Shown: one piece after another, positions 16,919-26,600 of the stretch | Layout: each line of letters starts with the position of its first letter | Numbering within the stretch: position 1 is the first letter of the stretch | From: Acidobacteriota bacterium | Lineage (GTDB): Bacteria > Acidobacteriota > Blastocatellia > Pyrinomonadales > Pyrinomonadaceae | DNA length: 34,318 bases | NCBI GenBank assembly: GCA_018269075.1 | Contig: JAFDVJ010000087.1 | Location: forward strand, 1 to 34,318 | Direction of reading: 5' to 3' | Notes under the pieces: generated by a model | The model's database searches: none | What the model was told of the DNA's origin: nothing | Seen by the model: the letters and a program-made list of their open reading frames with translations, nothing else | Made by a program: the position numbers and the translations under genes

Positions 16919-17095
16919 ATTATCCAACGAGGTGTCCGACCCACTCATAACAATTTGCAATAAAGCCTGTGACGAAACTGGTTGGAAAAAGACGCGGTTT
17001 CGGGATGCGTTCGCCGGTTTGACTGTCCGCCAAAAGCACTAAAAACACGAAATGATTTCGTGTTTTTAGTGCTTTTAGTGGATCGTTTAAAAAGC
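16919..17095. repeat. Decayed copies of MITE-like element ends
   Basis: 16919-16952 (TCCAACGAGG...GACCCACTCATAA) resembles the right end, and 16959-16988 (CTGTGACGAAACTGGTTGGA) the left end, of the element at 18784-18966. The latter continues with matching interior (GGAAAAAG, GCGTTCGC) up to TTTTTAGTG and GGATCGTTTAA at about 17078-17090. No matching right end follows, so this copy looks truncated. Confidence 0.5.
17032..17076. repeat. Perfect 22-bp inverted repeat (long hairpin)
   Basis: Left arm 17032-17053 (AAAAGCACTAAAAACACGAA...) and right arm 17055-17076 are exact complements with a single-base loop. A less perfect version lies inside the element at 18784-18966. On the minus strand it lies about 105 bp beyond the 3' end of the ExbB/ExbD-like gene, where it could stall or process transcripts. 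Confidence 0.85.
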
Positions 17096-17124
17096 GTTCG
17101 CGGCCTCAAACCCTAAATTTAAAC

Positions 17125-17165
17125 AGACTTAAGACTCAAGACTCAAGACTCAAGACTCAAGACTC
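17125..17165. repeat. Second heptanucleotide repeat, (AGACTCA)n
   Basis: Five to six tandem AGACTCA units. Same 7-bp period as the CCGAAAT arrays but a different unit. Ends 15 bp before the stop codon of the minus-strand ExbB/ExbD-like gene. Confidence 0.85.
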
Positions 17166-17180
17166 CGACCGCCCGAGGTA

Positions 17181-18557
17181 TTAAAGAACGACCTTGACTT
17201 CGGGGAGGTCGTCGAACTGAATGCCGATCGGTTCTGCGCCGGCGGTCCGGACGGCTTCGACCAGCTTGACGAAGTCGCCGTATTTACACTCTCCGGCAGG
17301 CTTTAGAAAGACCGTCTTTTCGATTTCGTTGGTGCCCTCGCGAAAGATTCCGTTGTTTTCGCGATATTTGAAAATCTCGGCCAGCTTGGCCGTTAATTTT
17401 CCCGGATCGGAGATCGTGCCCATCCCGTCCTGATTGAGCGCGAGCTTGCCGTCGGGTTTGAGAAAGGCGATCAGCGTGTTCGGGTTGGGTTTGGGCGGAG
17501 TGGCTGCCGGATCCGGTTTTTCGGGCAGCTTGACCTCGAACCGTTTCGGGTAAAGCTGCGACGGGTCGTTCGGCGTCGTCGGGCCGTAGACGACGAGGCC
17601 GACCTTGTCGACGTCGACGTCGCGGATAGTTTGAAACAGCTTGAGAACGGCGTCGGCGGATGCGTCGGCGTCGGCCTTGAGATAGACGATCCGCTTGTCG
17701 GGCGGCTTGTCCTGGATCAGCATTTTCAGCCGGCCGGGCAGCTCTTCCTTCGAAACCGGCGTCTCGGTCGGCGCGGTGTCGTCGGGCGAGCTCTTTTTCC
17801 GTTCGAGATAATATTTCCCGTCGGCCGCGAGGATCAGGATCGCCGAGGTCTCCTTCTGAAGATCGGCGTCGCTGTCGGCGCTCTTGAGATTTTCGGGCAG
17901 CCGGACGAGTTCTTGTTTGCGGGTCGGCTCGCCGATCAGCAGCGGCGCGGCGACCGCCGCCGCGACCAGCACCAGCCCGCCGCCGGCCGCGCCCGCGAGC
18001 GCGCCCCAGCCGGATTTCGACCGCCGCGAAAAAGGCACCGCGCCGGCGGCAACCAGCACGAGAAAGACGACCGGCGCCGAGATGATGCTGACGATGAGCA
18101 GATTGGCGATCTGCGCGCCGACGGCCGCGACTCCGCCCGCCCCGACCGCGCCGCCCGGACTGATCGCCTGGACGGTCAGCCATTCGGCCCGCCAGAAAAT
18201 GCCGGCCGGCACCAGACAGAGCAGCCCGCCGAGCGCGAAGAACCAGAGCGGCGGCGACGCCGTCCGGGTTTCGACGATCATCCTGACGATCAGCCAGACG
18301 ATCACCAAAAACACGACCGCCGCCGCCAGGTAAAGCGAAACGGTCACCGGCAGCGCGGCTTCTTTGACGGCCGCCGTCACCGCCGCCAGTCCGGCCGTCT
18401 GCGAATTCCGCATCGCCTGAAAGGCCCGCATCAAAAGAAACGAGCTCGCCGCGCCGCCGATGAGCGGCAGCGTGAAACCGATCACGGCCGCCAGCCGCGT
18501 CAGATACGAAACCCGCCAGCGAACCGGCGCGCCGTCGTTGGGCGTCGAAAAGTCCAT
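17181..18557 (-). CDS. Membrane protein with ExbB-like N-terminus and two ExbD-like domains
   Basis: The N-terminal ~215 residues hold about five membrane helices. A stretch around residues 28-95 (AVIGFTLPLIGGAASSFLLM, then TAGLAAVTAAVKEAALPVTV) resembles the MotA/TolQ/ExbB proton-channel pattern. The C-terminal half has two ExbD/TolR-like periplasmic modules: about residues 225-325 with RIVYLKADADASADAVLKLF, and about 360-458 with KTVFLKPAGECKYGDFVKLV. Both follow the strand-helix-strand ExbD order. ExbB and ExbD are normally separate proteins energising TonB- or Tol-type transport; here both types and a duplicate seem to be in one 458-residue chain. The ExbD likeness is moderately firm, the ExbB likeness weak. 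ATG at 18557, no strong ribosome site, flanked by repeats on both sides, no TonB neighbour. Confidence 0.72.
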   Translation of the reverse strand: MDFSTPNDGAPVRWRVSYLTRLAAVIGFTLPLIGGAASSFLLMRAFQAMRNSQTAGLAAVTAAVKEAALPVTVSLYLAAAVVFLVIVWLIVRMIVETRTASPPLWFFALGGLLCLVPAGIFWRAEWLTVQAISPGGAVGAGGVAAVGAQIANLLIVSIISAPVVFLVLVAAGAVPFSRRSKSGWGALAGAAGGGLVLVAAAVAAPLLIGEPTRKQELVRLPENLKSADSDADLQKETSAILILAADGKYYLERKKSSPDDTAPTETPVSKEELPGRLKMLIQDKPPDKRIVYLKADADASADAVLKLFQTIRDVDVDKVGLVVYGPTTPNDPSQLYPKRFEVKLPEKPDPAATPPKPNPNTLIAFLKPDGKLALNQDGMGTISDPGKLTAKLAEIFKYRENNGIFREGTNEIEKTVFLKPAGECKYGDFVKLVEAVRTAGAEPIGIQFDDLPEVKVVL

Positions 18558-18573
18558 AAAGAAAAACCCCTCC

Positions 18574-18606
18574 CGATTTCGGATTTCGGATTTCGGATTT
18601 CGGATT
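18574..18606. repeat. Heptanucleotide repeat upstream of the ExbB/ExbD-like gene
   Basis: Four to five GATTTCG units 17 bp upstream of the minus-strand start codon. An inverted partner array lies at 18665-18691. Confidence 0.85.
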
Positions 18607-18664
18607 GCTCGATGTGAAGCCGTTTTTTTATAAAGCGGCAGTTCGCGGTTTTGTAATTAAAGCC

Positions 18665-18691
18665 GAGATCCGAAATCCGAAATCCGAAATC
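18665..18691. repeat. Heptanucleotide repeat, inverted relative to 18574-18606
   Basis: Three to four CCGAAAT units, the reverse complement of the array 60 bp away, so the two could pair in RNA. Confidence 0.85.
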
Positions 18692-18783
18692 AAAAATCGA
18701 ATTTTATTGAATTATTTGCGAACGAACTCATTATAAGCCGACGACGGGGCGAAACGAAAACTTTTTTTTTCGAAAGCTGCCTT

Positions 18784-18966
18784 TATTATAGTTAATGACA
18801 AAACTTATTGGAAAAAGCGTCGTTTTCGGTCGCGTTCGCTTTTTTGTTCTTCCACTAAACACACTAAATTTCTTTCGTGTTTTTTCGTGTTTTTAGTGGA
18901 TCGTTTAAGAACCGACTGCGGGTTTAACGCTCATTATTCCAACAAGTTGGGTCACACACTATAATA
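18784..18966. mobile_element. MITE-like element, 183 bp, with 30-bp terminal inverted repeats
   Basis: The left end TATTATAGTTAATGAC...TTATTGGAA (18784-18813) and the reverse complement of the right end TATTATAGTGTGTGAC...TTGTTGGAA (18966 back to 18937) agree at 24 of 30 positions. No reading frame lies inside. The interior carries the CACTAAA / TTTTTAGTG hairpin also found at 17032-17076. A related, broken copy lies at 16919-17095. No transposase in the window, so it would be a non-autonomous element moved by a transposase elsewhere. The exact target duplication is unclear. Confidence 0.6.
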
Positions 18967-19014
18967 TCCGCGCGCCGGCCGGTTGCGATCTGAACGGCCC
19001 GTTCTTCGGTCTTT

Positions 19015-19041
19015 GGTCTTTGATCTTCTTTCAAAGACCAA
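19015..19041. repeat. Small hairpin in intergenic DNA
   Basis: GGTCTTTG and CAAAGACC around a 9-nt loop, preceded by another GGTCTTT copy. A similar GGTCTTTGATCTTC string occurs at 33735-33748, so it is a dispersed motif. The remaining parts of 18558-19155 hold heptamers and the MITE-like element but no gene. Confidence 0.4.
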
Positions 19042-19120
19042 TAATCATCAAACCATTCTAAAACCTTAATTTACACCCGCTCAACGGCCGCGATAAAGCT
19101 AGGCGTTGAAAATTACGAGC

Positions 19121-19153
19121 AATCCGAAATCCGAAATCCGAAATCCGAAATCC
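19121..19153. repeat. Heptanucleotide repeat at the end of the small membrane-protein gene
   Basis: Four to five CCGAAAT units ending 3 bp before the minus-strand stop codon at 19156. Confidence 0.85.
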
Positions 19154-19155
19154 CC

Positions 19156-19659
19156 TTATGTTTTTCTGTTTTTGAGGATCAGCATCCGGTAGAATTCGAG
19201 CAGAGTCTGGCCGTCGGCGCGGTGTTTTTCGGGGATCAGGACGAAAAATTCCTCGACGTTGCCGGGATGATCGAGAGCGATCTCGCCCTTTTCGTTCGGG
19301 TCGAGGTCGCGGGTTCTCACCCGGAAGACGATGAATTCGTCTTTGAGCGCGACCTCGCGCAGGCGCGGCGAGTTGCGGAACGGCCCGAAAAGCTCGATGA
19401 AGACTTCTTCCGTATCGTCCTTCAGATAGACGTTCTTATCGCCGAACGACGCCGTCCCGACGGCCCCGCGAAAGGCTAGATCGCGGGTGTAATATTCCCA
19501 TTCCCCGGGCGCGTAATCGAACGTCAGAAAAACGCCCCGCCCGTGCCGGATGCCTTCCCGCTGGTAGGCCGCAGCCCGCACCCTCATCCACGCGACGAAC
19601 ACCAGAAACCCGATGACCGCCACCCAGAAACCCATAAAAATAAACGCGTACTTCGACAT
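19156..19659 (-). CDS. Membrane-anchored protein of unknown function (167 aa)
   Basis: An N-terminal membrane helix (about residues 5-24, AFIFMGFWVAVIGFLVFVAW) is followed by a soluble domain of about 140 residues with alternating beta-type segments (GVFLTFDYAPGEWEYYTRDL, then EEVFIELFGPF and EFIVFRVRTRDLDPNEKGEI). No motif that I recognise. The start at 19659 has GGAGG 7 nt upstream on the minus strand, a good site. It is transcribed divergently from the first HEAT-like paralog, the starts being 244 bp apart, so the two could share control. Probably exposed on the outer face of the inner membrane or in the periplasm. No function can be given. Confidence 0.75.
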   Translation of the reverse strand: MSKYAFIFMGFWVAVIGFLVFVAWMRVRAAAYQREGIRHGRGVFLTFDYAPGEWEYYTRDLAFRGAVGTASFGDKNVYLKDDTEEVFIELFGPFRNSPRLREVALKDEFIVFRVRTRDLDPNEKGEIALDHPGNVEEFFVLIPEKHRADGQTLLEFYRMLILKNRKT

Positions 19660-19795
19660 TCTCCGTCCTCCGTCAACCCTCGATTTTTCGAATACCAGCC
19701 ATTTATAACATAATCGCGCAATTAGCGGAAAAGGGCGCGGCCGGATCGGACGATTTCAAATACTCTGAAAATCCGAAAGCCGTCGCCGCGTCGAT

Positions 19796-19887
19796 GCAAC
19801 CAATCCGCCGGCGTCGCGCAACCAATATAGGTGAATCAAACTCGCCTCGACGTCTTTTTTTTTCGGGCGATAAAAGTGTATTATCGC
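19796..19887 (+). promoter_or_regulatory. Repeat and hairpin cluster upstream of the first HEAT-like gene
   Basis: A direct repeat GCAACCAAT at 19796-19804 and 19818-19826 (22 bp apart, two helical turns) is followed by an inverted repeat GCGATAA / TTATCGC at 19867-19873 and 19881-19887, which ends 16 bp before the start codon. The direct repeat could bind a regulator and the hairpin lies in the mRNA leader. No clear -35/-10 pair was found. Confidence 0.3.
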
Positions 19888-19903
19888 GCAGGAGTCGTTC
19901 CGT

Positions 19904-22900
19904 ATGCCGAAAATCGTCTGCCGCCTGATCCTGATCCTGATTCTTGCCGCCTCCGCCGCCGCGCAGGAGCCGGGCACGGCACGGCTCCTGCGCGCGCTGC
20001 TCGATCTGCCGGCGCCGGCGCCGAAAACGGCGGCGGACGAAATCAAACGTCCCGAAAGTTTCTACGACGATCGAAATCCGCCGCCCGACGACGCGCCGCT
20101 CGAAGACCTGCTCGATTACTGGAACATAAAAGCGTCCGCTTTTTATTCCGGTGCCGGAAAACCGCCGACGGCCTCCGTCAGGACGGCCCTGCGAATCGTC
20201 GAAGCGGTTCGGGAAGAGCCCGCCAAATTCGACGGTTTTCTCAAAATCCTGCCCGTTGACAAGGAAGTCGCCGAGAGCGTCAAACTGCTCTTCGATCTCA
20301 AGCAGTCGAGCGACGACGTCAGCGATTCGTGGCGCGAAAAGGTCCGGGACTGGCTCAAATTCAACAGCGATTTCTACGTCGACGAACTGCTCGCCGACGC
20401 CGAAAAAGCGCGCGATCACAAGGAATATGCGAGCGTCGTCAAATCGGCGGAGCTGACGGCGCTCGCCCGTCTCGACTGGGAAAAGGCGGCGCCCGTGCTG
20501 GCGCGGCTCGAAAACGACCGCGCCAACCTGCGGACGGCCGTGTTCGCCAAAACGCTCATTTACGAACACGCGCTCCGCGAAAAAGACGCCGGTCTGCTCG
20601 ACCGCCTCCGCGACGAATTGGAAGCGATCGTCGAGAACAAAAACGCGTCGGGCAGCGAACGCGATCTCGCCTTCGACGCCCTCACTGCCCTGCCCGACTG
20701 GCCGGGCTTCGACGACTGGTACCTGTCGCTCTTTGCCGACGAAACGTTGTTGGAATTAAGACTTTCCGGATCATCCACGACCGCGCCGTTAAACGGTATC
20801 GTCCAGAAAAATCCCGATAAATGGATTCCGGTGCTGACGAAGCTTGTCGGCAGCCGGACCCGGGCAGTGCATAACGCGGCCGTCAACGCGCTGGTACAGT
20901 TTTACAACCGTGACGCCCGGAAAGACGCGCTCGAACCGCTGCTGCCGTGGATCACCGATCCCGGCTGGGCCAAAGACACCGGCGATTACCGGCTGCGGCT
21001 GATTCAAAGTATGGAAGACGTCGACCTGCCGGACAGCGTTCCCGCCCTGATCTGGGTGGTTCAAAACGACAAAGACCAGTATAATCGCGCCTATGCCGCG
21101 CAATCTTTGGGAAAATACAAAGACCTGCGGGCGGTTGCGGTCCTGCAAAGCGCCCTCGCAAACGAACCCGAAGAGTATTTCAGAGAATTTTTCATTCGAA
21201 GTCTGATCGCCTGCGGCGGGTTGGGCGAGGCCGGGCAAATCGCGGCTTTGGAGAGTTATGCGACGGCGATCTTAACGCCCGAAGGCTTCAAAAAAATAGA
21301 CGAAAAATACGAGCACGAAGAAGAAAATCCCCTGCCCGTCACGATCAGCATCGGCAAATATTTAGCCAAACAAAAAACCGGGCCCGAAACTTATGTCCGC
21401 GCGGTTTTCGAGCGGATCGGCGAGCTTGAAAAAACGAACCCGGCGGTCGCTCGAAAACTATCCGAAATCGCGAACAAATGGCAGGGGAAAGCCGTCGACG
21501 CCGAAATCATCAAACGCGTCGCCGACGGCCGCGCCGATCTCGACACGATCGTGACGGTGCTCGTGCGCCGTCACGCGCTGCGTGAAAGCGTGCCGGTCGA
21601 GCTGTCGTGGCTGACGGCGAAAAGCGGCCTCGCGCAGGCGGTCGGCGTCGGCGTTTTCGAGGACGAAGCGCAGCTGACGAGCCTCGTCAATCAAACGAAC
21701 CCGGAAACGCAGACCGCCGCGCTCGCCGTCGCGCGCCTGCTCCGTCTCAAACTGCCGGTCCGCGACGTCGGCGCGCTGCTCGATTCGACCGACAAGCTGC
21801 TCGCGCTCGCCGCCGAACGCTATCTCGAATCGGAAGACGGTCGCGAGGCCCGCGAGCTGGTGCTGGCCCGCCATCCCGGCGAATTTCTGATCCTTGGCGC
21901 GCGCGATTGTTTTTACCCGCCGAAGACGGCCGGCGAGGAATTCGGAAAAGAGCTTTTGACGAAGCTCGGATGCTCGTTAAGCTTTTATTATCAGCGGCAG
22001 ATGGCCGACCTCGACAAAGAAGAGGAAAGCCTCCGCCGCGAGATGCGGGAAAACAAGGATCTGCTCGAAATTTACGCCGCCGGCGGGACGGTTTTGCGGG
22101 TATTCGGCGACCGCGCCGTTCTCCGGTGGAAAAACGATTCGGCTTACTTCTTCGAAAAAGCGCTGACCAGCGAAGAGCTCGCCGCTTTTCATAATTCGAT
22201 CGCCGCCAACAAGATCGACGAAATGCCGCCCCGGTTCGGAGACTTTGGCATTGCAATGGGAATCTCGCAATTCGTGATGATCGACCGGCAGGGCGGGCGG
22301 CGCGTCTTCGCCTACGGCGGAATCGGGGTCGTTTTGTGGATGTGGACTTTGTTTTCACCTTACGAGCAGGGCGACGTCAAACCGCAGTTCAAATTCGCCA
22401 AAAACATCAGGGGTCTGGAAATCCTGCTGGCCGACAACCGCTATTCGCCGAAAGCCGTCTGGAAAGACGGCGGCGATTTCCGTGTGCTGGTCGAGGATAC
22501 GGAAAGAAAACGCGAGATCGAGGACGAGCTCGACCGGCTCGATAAGATCGACGACGAAAACGAGGATCTAGGTTATGAAACACGCGGGATCAACGCCCGG
22601 CGGCGGCGCGCCGAAAGAGAGTTCGCGGCTTACGAATGGCGCAGGCTCGAAAACGGAAAGCTCGGCGGGCCGGCGGGCGAGCCGGCCGACATTCCGTTTC
22701 TGCGCGACCATCTGGAATTTCCTTCGATGGAAAATCTTGCCGAAGACGACGACATTCCGCTCACGCGGAGCGGGAGTTTCGTGATTCGGGCCGGCGACAA
22801 TCTGGACAATTACGGTTTATGGAAAGCGAACCGCGCCGGCCGCACCAGAATCGCCGAGGGCTGGCTGAAAAATCCGGTCACGACCGCCGACGGCAAATGG

Positions 22901-23419
22901 GTCGTCGCGTCGCAGACCGACACGAACTGGGACGATCCGAACTATCTCGTCCGCATCGACCTCCGGACCGGCCGGGTGTCGAAAATCAAAATGCCGGCGG
23001 CGAAAAATCTGGCGGCCGTCGGGCGCGTCCCCGCAGACGGCAAAATTCTGCTGCGGAGCGCCGACGATTACACGGACAAGGTCAACCCGAAATATTACCT
23101 GCTCGACGCCGAAACCGGCGCGGTCCGCGAAGTCAAAGGCGTTTTCGCGCCGCTCCGCGGGCAGACCTTCCGGCAGTTACAGCCGGCCGGCAAGCCCGAC
23201 GAATTCTGGGCGGCCGTTTACGACGGCGAAGCGACCGAGATCGGGATTTACGACGACCGGCTCTTCAGCTTTAAGCCGCGCCTCAGACTGCCCGAAATCG
23301 CGCTCGACAGTATGCAGATCTGGGTCGACGAAGCGGCGAAAAAAGTTTATTTCGTTTACGGCGACGACTTTGGACAGGCCGGTTTTCTGCTCGCGGTTCC
23401 GCTGCCGGATGAAAAATAA
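19904..23419 (+). CDS. Exported HEAT-like repeat protein with C-terminal beta domain, paralog 1
   Basis: The 1171-residue product begins with a signal peptide (cleavage probably after ASAAA, residue 20). A family-specific segment follows (LLDLPAPAP, PPPDDAPLEDLLDYW, residues 28-77). Helical HEAT/armadillo-like repeats span about 80-700; LLPWITDPGWAKDT (about 345) and ALAAERYLESEDG (about 632) are shared with the next two genes. The middle domain, about 720-870, has FVMIDRQGGRRVF. A charged helical linker at about 870-915 leads to a C-terminal beta-rich part (about 960-1171) with repeated strand pairs such as TRIAEGWLKNPVTTADGKWV and a final SMQIWVDE...VYFVYGDD. The ATG at 19904 has GGAG 9 nt upstream. 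I know no characterised homologue. It is probably a periplasmic or surface scaffold, with no catalytic motif seen. It is the most diverged of the three at its C-terminus. Confidence 0.85.
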   Translation: MPKIVCRLILILILAASAAAQEPGTARLLRALLDLPAPAPKTAADEIKRPESFYDDRNPPPDDAPLEDLLDYWNIKASAFYSGAGKPPTASVRTALRIVEAVREEPAKFDGFLKILPVDKEVAESVKLLFDLKQSSDDVSDSWREKVRDWLKFNSDFYVDELLADAEKARDHKEYASVVKSAELTALARLDWEKAAPVLARLENDRANLRTAVFAKTLIYEHALREKDAGLLDRLRDELEAIVENKNASGSERDLAFDALTALPDWPGFDDWYLSLFADETLLELRLSGSSTTAPLNGIVQKNPDKWIPVLTKLVGSRTRAVHNAAVNALVQFYNRDARKDALEPLLPWITDPGWAKDTGDYRLRLIQSMEDVDLPDSVPALIWVVQNDKDQYNRAYAAQSLGKYKDLRAVAVLQSALANEPEEYFREFFIRSLIACGGLGEAGQIAALESYATAILTPEGFKKIDEKYEHEEENPLPVTISIGKYLAKQKTGPETYVRAVFERIGELEKTNPAVARKLSEIANKWQGKAVDAEIIKRVADGRADLDTIVTVLVRRHALRESVPVELSWLTAKSGLAQAVGVGVFEDEAQLTSLVNQTNPETQTAALAVARLLRLKLPVRDVGALLDSTDKLLALAAERYLESEDGREARELVLARHPGEFLILGARDCFYPPKTAGEEFGKELLTKLGCSLSFYYQRQMADLDKEEESLRREMRENKDLLEIYAAGGTVLRVFGDRAVLRWKNDSAYFFEKALTSEELAAFHNSIAANKIDEMPPRFGDFGIAMGISQFVMIDRQGGRRVFAYGGIGVVLWMWTLFSPYEQGDVKPQFKFAKNIRGLEILLADNRYSPKAVWKDGGDFRVLVEDTERKREIEDELDRLDKIDDENEDLGYETRGINARRRRAEREFAAYEWRRLENGKLGGPAGEPADIPFLRDHLEFPSMENLAEDDDIPLTRSGSFVIRAGDNLDNYGLWKANRAGRTRIAEGWLKNPVTTADGKWVVASQTDTNWDDPNYLVRIDLRTGRVSKIKMPAAKNLAAVGRVPADGKILLRSADDYTDKVNPKYYLLDAETGAVREVKGVFAPLRGQTFRQLQPAGKPDEFWAAVYDGEATEIGIYDDRLFSFKPRLRLPEIALDSMQIWVDEAAKKVYFVYGDDFGQAGFLLAVPLPDEK

Positions 23420-23620
23420 CCGCGAAGCCGGCCGCGACGCGTCGGGCATTTTTCAAATTTCCAGGACGTTTGCCGACCCATTTATCACGGTTTTCGCCGA
23501 AATCAATTCCCGTCGCCTTTTCGGCCGAAAAATAATCCGCCATCCTTACGCAAAAAATTCATTGCTTTTTCGTTATAAATACGTTATCTATTCTCTTAGA
23601 TTTCAGAGGTCAATTCATTT

Positions 23621-26600
23621 ATGAGAAGATTCATTTCCGCCGTCGTTCTGTGCATCGCCTTGCTGGTTTTGGGGCTGTTTTTCTTCCGGCCGGCGACGCG
23701 GGCCGAAGGCAATCCCCTCGCCAACCTGCTCGAGATGCCGGCCCCGCCGCCGCCGAACCCGGGCTTTAGGATCACGGCGGGCGAGCGCGACGAAAAGTTT
23801 TTCGACAAGAAAAATCCGCCGAATGACGACGCGCCGACCGACGATCTGCTGACCTACTGGAAATACCAGAATCAATTCGACCCGAAATTCGCCTACGCCA
23901 TCAAACCGTCCGAAAAAACCGTCGGCCGGCTGATGGACGAGATCGAGAAAAAGCCCGAAATGCTGTCGGAGCTGCTCGGCGTGATGCCCGAGGGCAAGGA
24001 CACGGCCGAATTCGTCAAACGGCTCTACGACGACGAGGTCAGCAAACGCAGTTTCGATCCGTCGTGGCGCTCCGAGACGAAAAAATGGCTGACCTATCAC
24101 AGCCCGTATTTCTCGGACGAGCTCGCGCAGATGGCCGAGCAGGCGGCCGACACGAAGGAATACGTGACGAACCAGGACGAGGTGCTGGCGCTCGCGCGCG
24201 TCGACTGGGAACGGGCCCGGCCGCTGCTCGACCGGATGCTCGGCAATTCGGATCAGCCGATCGCGCAGACGCTCGCCCGCTGGGCCTATTACCAGCACGC
24301 GCTCGCCGTTAACGATTCGCTCGACATCGACAAATACCGCAAAGAGCTGCAGGAAACGGTCGAGAACAAAAACCTCCAGCCCGGCAACCGCGATCTGGCG
24401 ATGGACGCACTCGTCGAATCGGGCGATTTTCCGGGCCGCGACGACTGGTATTACTCGCTGCTCGAAGACGAAACGCTGTACGAGCTGAAGGTCAACGGTC
24501 AGGTCTACACCGGGCTGACGACGATGCTCAATCACTCGCCGCCCGATAAATACGTCGAAAAGATGATCGAGCTCGCCGGCAGTTCGAACCCGACGGTGCG
24601 CAACGCCGCCGTCAAGAACCTTTCGGCGCTCATCGACAACATCAAGACGCCGGAGATCGTCACCGCGCTGCTGCCGTGGCTCGAAGACCCGAAATGGGCC
24701 AAAGACACCTCCGGCACGCGCTCGAAGCTGGTCTACGCGCTGCGCAATTTCGCGATTCCCGAAAGCGTGCCGGGGCTGATCGCGATGCTCAACGAAAAGG
24801 AATACGTCGAGGTCGAAACGACCGCCAACGCCAACGTCGCGGTCAACCGGCCGCCGACCAACACCGGCGGCACGGTGAATCCGGTCAGCAAGACGCAGAT
24901 CACCTACCCGTACCGCAGCGCCGCGATCATGGCGCTCGAAAAACAGCGCAGTCCGCTCGCCGTCGGGCCGCTGCGCCAGCTTCTGTCGGTCGTCGAGGAA
25001 TGGGAGCGGCCCGGTCTCGTGCGGACGCTGCTCGTCTCGAACGGTTTTTCGATCCCCGAACAGATCGACGGGCTCGAAGAGGCCGCGAAGGCGATGGCGC
25101 AGACCGAGCAGAACGCCAATTCCGCGAATGCCGTCAGCGAGACCTCGGTCGACGTCGCGAGCAATCCGCAGCTCTCGCTCCGGATGCTGATCGGGACGCA
25201 GCTGACGACGATCGAGGACGTCAGCGAAGAGCTCGTCGCGGCGACGATCAACCGCATCAGCCTGCTCGACAAGCGGAATCCGGCGGCGGCGGCCGCGCTC
25301 CGGCAGATCGTCCAGAACTGGAAAGGCGCGGCAATCAATTCCCTGCTCCTGCGCGACCTGAAAAACGGCAAAGGAACGGCCGAGGGCATCGTCAAGCTGC
25401 TCATCATCCGGAAAGAGCTGCGCGAAAAGCAGTTTAACGAGATCACCGACGCGAGCGGCGGCAGCCCGCTCGGGCTCGGCATCACCGCCTGCCTGCTCGA
25501 AGACGTCAACGGCTACGACGCGCTGCTCGACGGCGACAACGTCGAGGCGAAAACCGCGCTGCTCGGCTGCGCGCGGCTGATCCGGGCGCCGCTTCCGCTC
25601 CAGAAGGTCGCCGTCAATCTGCAAAGCCCGAACAAGCTGCTCGCGCTCGCCGCCGAACGCTATCTCGAGACCGAGGATTCGGCCGAAGCGCGCCGGCTGG
25701 TGCTCGCGCGGCATCCGAACGAGGCCCGGATCCTCGGCGCGCGCGTCTCCTTTATGAGCGACGAGAACGTGACGACGGATTTTTCGACCCTCGCCCGCGA
25801 CCTCTTCACGAGCGTCAACGAGGCCTTTCTGGCGCTGCCGGCCTATTATTTTTACAGCTATTCGGCCAATGATTTTCTGGCGGCCGAGCGCAAGCTGCAA
25901 AAGGAAGTCAAAGAAAATCAGGACCTGATCGGCATCTACGCCTACAACAACAATTTCGTCCGGATCTACCGCGACCGGACGGTCTTCAGCTGGCAGGACG
26001 ATCCGGCCCGCTACCGCGAGCGCGTGCTCGACCCGGCCGAATTCGAGGGCTTCAAGAATTTTCTGATCGCGCAGCGCGTCGACGAGCTGCCGCCGTTTCT
26101 GTCGGGCTGTCAAAGCTGCGAGGAGAAGGAGCTCGTGATGGTCGGCCGGAACGGCGGCCGCCGCGTCTTTCTGAAGGCCGACGCGCCGCCGCCGTTTTTC
26201 GTCGAGCTCGAAAACATCTTCGCCGAGTTTCGCCGCCAGCCGGCCCAGATTCATTATTATCTCGAAAAGGACGTGCCCGGCCTCGAAGTGCTTTTCGCCG
26301 ACGAGAATTACAAGGCCGCGACGGTCTGGAAAAACGGCGACGATTTCCGGCTCCTGATCGACGACGCCTCGCTTCGCAAAAAGGCCGAAAAAGAGGCCGA
26401 GGAAAAACAGGTCGAACCGACCGACAACGTCGACGAGACCGAGCTGACCGAAGCAAAAAAAGCCGAGATGGAAAAGCTCGCCCGCGAAAACGAAAAGCTC
26501 GCCCGGCAGCAGGAATACGCGAGCTACGTCTGGTACCGGTTCGACCGGACGCGGCTGCTCGAGACGACCGCGCAGCCGCCGGGCATCGAGTTCGTGCCGA

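Noticed and set aside
23615..26254. 879-codon open frame on the minus strand opposite paralog 2
   Set aside because: It is a shadow of a GC-rich gene: no family resemblance, arginine/aspartate-biased composition, and the plus strand has signal peptide, ribosome site and conserved paralogs.
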